Program-made: the position numbers and the translations under genes
Shown here: positions 59,814 to 64,000 of the stretch, piece after piece
Layout: each line of letters opens with the position of its first letter
How positions within the stretch are numbered: position 1 is the first letter of the stretch
Notes under the pieces: model-generated
Databases searched by the model: none
Told to the model about the DNA's origin: nothing
Seen by the model: the letters and a program-made list of their open reading frames with translations, nothing else
Source: Bradysia coprophila
Lineage: Eukaryota > Arthropoda > Insecta > Diptera > Sciaridae
NCBI RefSeq assembly: GCF_014529535.1
Contig: NW_023503372.1
Location: forward strand, 3,018,988-3,082,987
DNA: 64,000 bases
Direction of reading: 5' to 3'

Positions 59814-59916
59814 AAATCTATTACTTCATCAGATTTAACATATACTTTATCATAAAAGATAGCACCAGTCACAAATATTCGTTTATTTTAGTTGTAATTG
59901 TCGATAACAGATGAGT
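59814..59916 (-). repeat. Dispersed GAAGTAATAGATTT element
   Basis: On the minus strand it runs from TCATCTGTTATCGACAATTA, through GGTGCTATCTTTTATGATAA, to GATGAAGTAATAGATTT. Confidence 0.6.
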
Positions 59917-61399
59917 AGTCGTTTCTTTGTACTCTACTCGCTTGAAAGGAAAAACGTTGTACTCAGCTCGGTGATAAGGGATAATATTTTAGGCACATTG
60001 TCACAATCAACCTGTAACCATGTACACATCTAGCGCCTAAAAAAGTATTTAGCACTCGATTGCATTAACTACCATTATTTTTAACAATTTTTTACCACCA
60101 ACAAACAGACCGAAGCCCAATAGTCAGTCAAAATGACGATAAATTTACAGGAAAGCGAAACAATCGAATCGCGCTATAGCATCGTGCAAATCCATGCAAA
60201 CAAATTCTTGCTAATCGTAAATAAATTGTTAGAAAGATTTTGACAAATAATCTAATTGGTATCCACCTACATCTACAAATTTTCTTATTTTGTTGGTATA
60301 TTTTCAAGCATCACAACAAACTTAAGCGTCTGTCTGTTCTCCATTTTTTTTTCTTCTTATAAGTATACCATTTCAGACCAACTCACCTCAAGACACAATA
60401 TAATGATCAACAACAAGCCAGAGTGAAAAAAAAATTTAGGTGGCAGGTGGTTCCTAAACACGAAATAAGAAAAAAAAAACTTTGTTTGCTCTCCATCTTC
60501 TTCCTTTCCATTTCGACATCTCTTCTGCATCCTTTCGACATGAACGATATACAACAGCTACAACAACAAAAAACCAAATCATTAAACAATATCTCGAAAC
60601 AACTGCTCACAATCAAAAAACGCAAGGTGCATTTCGATGCATTTTAAGCGTAATTTCCTACATATGTTTTAAATATCGAAATGATCGTAAAATTATTACT
60701 CAAATCGTTGTTGTTGTCTCGTTTCGGTGTTTTTTTTTTATACTTTCGTCCGAGACAGCAATGATCATGATTTACGCAGAATCCAAAATATTTTTGTTTA
60801 ATAAAAAAAAAACGAAGAGAAAAAAAACCGTGATCCCGACCTATACCTTATTAAAAGGCCTTTCTGATGGACTTTTAAACCACGCACGGTCTACATACGG
60901 GCATCACCTGTCGTTTATTTATTATTAAACATTGTATTACACACAGCATATCCTCTTAATATTGTGATGCTACTTTTAGCAAAGCCAAAATGCATGAAAG
61001 ATGTTTGCGCGTATACATGTGCATATATTTGGCATAATTTGCTGTTGTTAATGATTGGTAACATTGCTCGATTCGAAGGCGACGTTGTAGCCAGTGAAAA
61101 ATAAATAAATTGAAAATGTTATCATGCAGGTAGGTTTGCACTTGGAACTTAGTGCGAATTATTATGCAGAAGCAATAAGGGAAATATTGACTACAAATTG
61201 ATTCATGATGGGGGTTAGACGATCGTTCAGTTAATAACAACCGATAATTTTGTGTACAATTAACTGATCAAGAGTAGATGATTCCAATGAACTTACCGTC
61301 AATTACCTATTTAATGTTCTACCGACTCTATAAGAGAAAGCACTTCAATTGGAAATTTCCAGTAAAATAATAAACTAAAAACCAACCAGCAACACTTGA

Positions 61400-61561
61400 A
61401 TGGAACAAAAAGTGCATCGGTATCATGCCAAAAATCTCTTTGATTGTTCTCTAATTGATTTATTACATAAAATTCAGACCTTCGTACCCGAATACAAAAA
61501 GGTAAATGATCTAACGCATAAAAAAATGATGATTATAGATTTCTTGTCTCAATTCACGTAA
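61400..61561 (+). CDS. 53-residue ORF preceding LINE ORF2
   Basis: Begins at an ATG that overlaps the frame's own stop context (TGAATG) and ends TAA at 61559-61561, two bases before the ORF2 ATG. The product is basic with a hydrophobic end (MMIIDFLSQFT). No gag-like zinc knuckle or RRM is seen. It may be the leader ORF of the element, or the tail of a lost ORF1. Low confidence as a protein. Confidence 0.4.
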   Translation: MEQKVHRYHAKNLFDCSLIDLLHKIQTFVPEYKKVNDLTHKKMMIIDFLSQFT

Positions 61562-61563
61562 TA

Positions 61564-64000
61564 ATGTTGCATGGCGCTTTGAAGATAATAGCTTGGAACG
61601 TAAACTCTGCTAAAAGTAAAGTAAAACAGGAGGAAATTAGTCAAATTTTATCAGATCAGAAACCTCATCTTTTGTTGCTGAGCGAGACTAAACTCAACAG
61701 TAGCAATTTTGTGCAGTTCCCAAATTACAAAATTTATAGAAATGATCGTTTGTCCGATTCTGGCGGAGGAACTGCAATTCTGATTGAGGAACGTTTCAAG
61801 CACGAAGTGGTAAATACTCCCTTGCTGGAAACTTCCGAAGCAACTTGTGTAAAGATTACTCTCAGTAATTCTAAGTCTTTGATTATAAATTCGTTTTACT
61901 GTCCCAAAAAACTCTCGAAAAAGGACCTTCTGAAGCTCATGAGCCTACACTCAAATGTCTTTATGGGGGGCGACTTCAATGCTAAACACTGCTACTGGCA
62001 TAACTCTGATAATAATAGTAACGGTAATGTCTTGTACAGATTTCTTGTTGATGACAATGTCGCTGAACTGGTTCATCCGAATGCATACACCTGCTATAGG
62101 AGTAAATCAAATCCTAGCACAATAGATTTGGCTTTGGCTAAAGGTGTTAGAGCGACTAGTAGTAATATTACTGAGCTCAACCCTGACCATTGCCCCGTTC
62201 AATACATTTTGAACATTGATGATGACTTATCATACGAGGCCCCCGTTAAACAATTTATGTACAATAAAGCAGATTGGGCTAGATTCATGGAAGTAGTTGA
62301 CGATGGACTAAAATTGGGTACATTGATTGATTCCAATGACATTGATTGTTGCGTTGAGCATTTGACTGAAGTGATTGGAATTGCAATGGATGAGTCTGTA
62401 CCTAAGAAGTGTTTTACTGGAAAGAACCATTTCTCACGACATTTGAGGGACTGCATTGCAGAGAAGAAAAGATTGAGGAGGGCATATTTTCGGCGAAAAC
62501 TTAATGATGCCGGGTTGAAATTTGAAATTGATCGTTTGAACAAGTACATAAGGGCTAGTATTGATGCGAGGGACTCCCATATGCTTATGAATAAGCTGAA
62601 GCAAATCAGACCAGACAGTAAAATGTTCAAAAATATCAATAAACTTTTGGGTGATAATAGAAAGACGGTGCCCGAACTGAAGGCAAGTGATGGCTCTCTA
62701 ATTAGTAATCCATTCGATAAAGCTAACGCCATTGCTAAAGTATATGGCGACGTTCACCGACAGAATAGAGAAATGGGTGATCCTGATTTTGATGTAGTCG
62801 TGTTGTCTGAGGTGAATTCGTTCTCTCAGTTGGTCGCGCAAAATTTATTTGAACCTCGATTGACAGACGCTGATGAAATCAGCCGTATTCTTAAAGGTAT
62901 TAAAAACAAAAAGTCTAGTGGACCTGATGCTATTCCGAACGTTGTCCTGAAGAAACTTCCTGTTTCAGCACATGTACTTCTGGCTAAGTTGTTTAATTGT
63001 ATTCTGAGTTTGGGATACTACCCCAGTTCATGGAAGACAGCCCACGTTGTACCGATTCCGAAGCCGGGTAAACCGGCAAATGAGGCAAAGAATTTTAGAC
63101 CCATCAGTCTCTTAAATGGCCTGAGTAAAATCCTAGAAAAAGTTCTCTATGTTAGAATGCTAGAATACTGTGATGAAAATGATCTATTACCCAACAGCCA
63201 ATTCGGCTTTAGGAGCAAGCACTCCACCGTACATGCTCTCATAAGGTTATTCGAAGAAGCAATCATTGGTTTTAACGATCTCAAAGTGACAATAGCAGCA
63301 TTCCTGGACATAGAGAAGGCTTTCGACACGATGTGGATTGAGGGACTCATATATAAATTGATGAAGATGAACTTCCCAAATTATCTCATCAGAATTGTGT
63401 TTTCCTATCTCAAAGAACGGAGCTTTAGAGTTAAGTTGGGAGACCAGCTGTCTGACTCAGTATCTGTGAATGATGGGGTTCCACAAGGATCTATATTAGG
63501 TCCTTTACTCTTTATTATATTTATGATAGACCTCCCGACGCATATGAACACAACTCTAACAGTCTTTGCAGACGATACGAGCATTTTCTCAACTCGATTG
63601 TCGCATAGTAGAGCAAGATCAAATGTACAAAGCCACCTCGATAAGTTGCATAGATATTACCAAACCTGGAAAATTAAAGTGAATGTGCAAAAATCGGAAG
63701 CACTCTTCATTCAGAGATCAAACCGTTCGCGTATTGTCCGTGAAAACTCGTGTGCTATTTTAATGAATGGCACAAAAATCCCATTCAAGAACAGCGTCCG
63801 TTTTCTGGGTTATTATGTTCAATCGAACCTCAAGCATAACGAACATGTGAACAGAATGTTACTCAAGGTAAACACTGGGCTGCATAAACTGTATCCTATC
63901 ATGAAAGCGAATAATGGCATTTCACAAGATGTGAAGGTTAAAATCTATGTGACTATACTTAGACCGGTTCTCACCTATGCTGTGGCGGTTTGGCATACCT
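61564..64000 (+). CDS. Non-LTR retrotransposon ORF2 (Jockey-like), open to window end
   Basis: Endonuclease plus reverse transcriptase, about 812 codons without a stop. Endonuclease signs (residues 1-220): IIAWNVNSAKSK, LLLLSETKL, GGGTAILI, FMGGDFNAKHCYWH, TIDLALAK and ELNPDHCPVQY. Reverse transcriptase signs: KSSGPDAIPNVVLK, AHVVPIPKPGKP, NFRPISLLNGLSKILEKVL, NSQFGFRSKHSTVHAL, AAFLDIEKAFDTMW, VPQGSILGPLLF and the catalytic FADD (63565-63576). The intact frame suggests a young insertion within intron 3 of cyclin D, in the same orientation as the gene. Start chosen at the first ATG, directly before the conserved endonuclease strand. Clade assignment (Jockey versus a close relative) is by motif memory only. 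Confidence 0.93.
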   Translation, partial: MLHGALKIIAWNVNSAKSKVKQEEISQILSDQKPHLLLLSETKLNSSNFVQFPNYKIYRNDRLSDSGGGTAILIEERFKHEVVNTPLLETSEATCVKITLSNSKSLIINSFYCPKKLSKKDLLKLMSLHSNVFMGGDFNAKHCYWHNSDNNSNGNVLYRFLVDDNVAELVHPNAYTCYRSKSNPSTIDLALAKGVRATSSNITELNPDHCPVQYILNIDDDLSYEAPVKQFMYNKADWARFMEVVDDGLKLGTLIDSNDIDCCVEHLTEVIGIAMDESVPKKCFTGKNHFSRHLRDCIAEKKRLRRAYFRRKLNDAGLKFEIDRLNKYIRASIDARDSHMLMNKLKQIRPDSKMFKNINKLLGDNRKTVPELKASDGSLISNPFDKANAIAKVYGDVHRQNREMGDPDFDVVVLSEVNSFSQLVAQNLFEPRLTDADEISRILKGIKNKKSSGPDAIPNVVLKKLPVSAHVLLAKLFNCILSLGYYPSSWKTAHVVPIPKPGKPANEAKNFRPISLLNGLSKILEKVLYVRMLEYCDENDLLPNSQFGFRSKHSTVHALIRLFEEAIIGFNDLKVTIAAFLDIEKAFDTMWIEGLIYKLMKMNFPNYLIRIVFSYLKERSFRVKLGDQLSDSVSVNDGVPQGSILGPLLFIIFMIDLPTHMNTTLTVFADDTSIFSTRLSHSRARSNVQSHLDKLHRYYQTWKIKVNVQKSEALFIQRSNRSRIVRENSCAILMNGTKIPFKNSVRFLGYYVQSNLKHNEHVNRMLLKVNTGLHKLYPIMKANNGISQDVKVKIYVTILRPVLTYAVAVWHT

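Larger units (their letters stand above)
51495..61399. other. Cyclin D intron 3 (proximal part)
   Basis: AT-rich intron sequence with two minus-strand copies of the dispersed element (52371-52476 and 59814-59916), a CAG microsatellite at about 57112-57127 and many poly-T tracts. I searched for the remaining cyclin D exons by eye and saw none. Confidence 0.5.

Noticed and set aside
60482-60928. 148-codon ORF in cyclin D intron 3
   Set aside because: Low-complexity poly-Lys and poly-Phe stretches from A/T runs; no family signal.
51495-61399. Remaining cyclin D exons
   Set aside because: I looked for the second cyclin fold on the plus strand and found no open, conserved stretch with splice sites, so I place it beyond the window.
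62199-62732. 177-codon minus-strand ORF
   Set aside because: Shadow of the LINE ORF2 on the opposite strand.

Overview
The window is a piece of an AT-rich insect nuclear genome. The genes have small phase-consistent GT-AG introns beside a few very long ones. The gene content (masquerade-like CLIP serine protease homologs, a lipocalin, a C-type lectin-like protein, cyclin D, Copia and Jockey-like retroelements, many MITEs) fits an insect, and a lower dipteran such as a fungus gnat is my best guess. No species can be fixed from sequence alone.

Layout: 1-8444 holds a near-identical direct duplication (1-2078 = 6365-8444) carrying a flavin polyamine-oxidase-like gene on the minus strand. Between the copies lie a secreted C-type lectin-like gene (+) and a FRA10AC1 homologue (+) with a broken reading frame. 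A third, intact amine-oxidase gene is at 12273-13877 (-). Two related CLIP-domain serine protease homologs (catalytic Ser replaced by Gly) lie at 15776-17481 (-) and 30802-32485 (+), with a six-exon lipocalin-like gene (24879-25865, +) between them. A truncated LINE with 13-bp target-site duplications is at 32931-33922. A complete Copia retrotransposon with identical 151-bp LTRs is at 34822-39725 and carries an extra small ORF after pol. Cyclin D starts at 45930 (+); three exons are visible and its last intron runs off the window. That intron contains a Jockey-like LINE (from about 61400) whose ORF2 is still open at the window end.

The long gene-poor stretches hold non-autonomous DNA transposons: a 1.94-kb hAT-like element with nearly matching 8-bp TSDs, several foldback hairpins, TIR MITEs, a palindromic 42/49-bp minisatellite, and a short dispersed element with a constant 3' end (GAAGTAATAGATTT) seen a dozen times.

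How the genes relate: the serine protease homologs, lectin-like protein and lipocalin are all predicted to be secreted. The protease homologs and lectin are of kinds often linked to haemolymph immunity and melanisation. The amine oxidases form a local cluster of flavoenzymes. FRA10AC1 and cyclin D are housekeeping and cell-cycle genes. I see no operon-like or prokaryotic organisation. Exon structures were inferred from splice consensus, reading phase and family alignment from memory; the phases of the AO3, CTL, lipocalin and both protease-homolog models close exactly.
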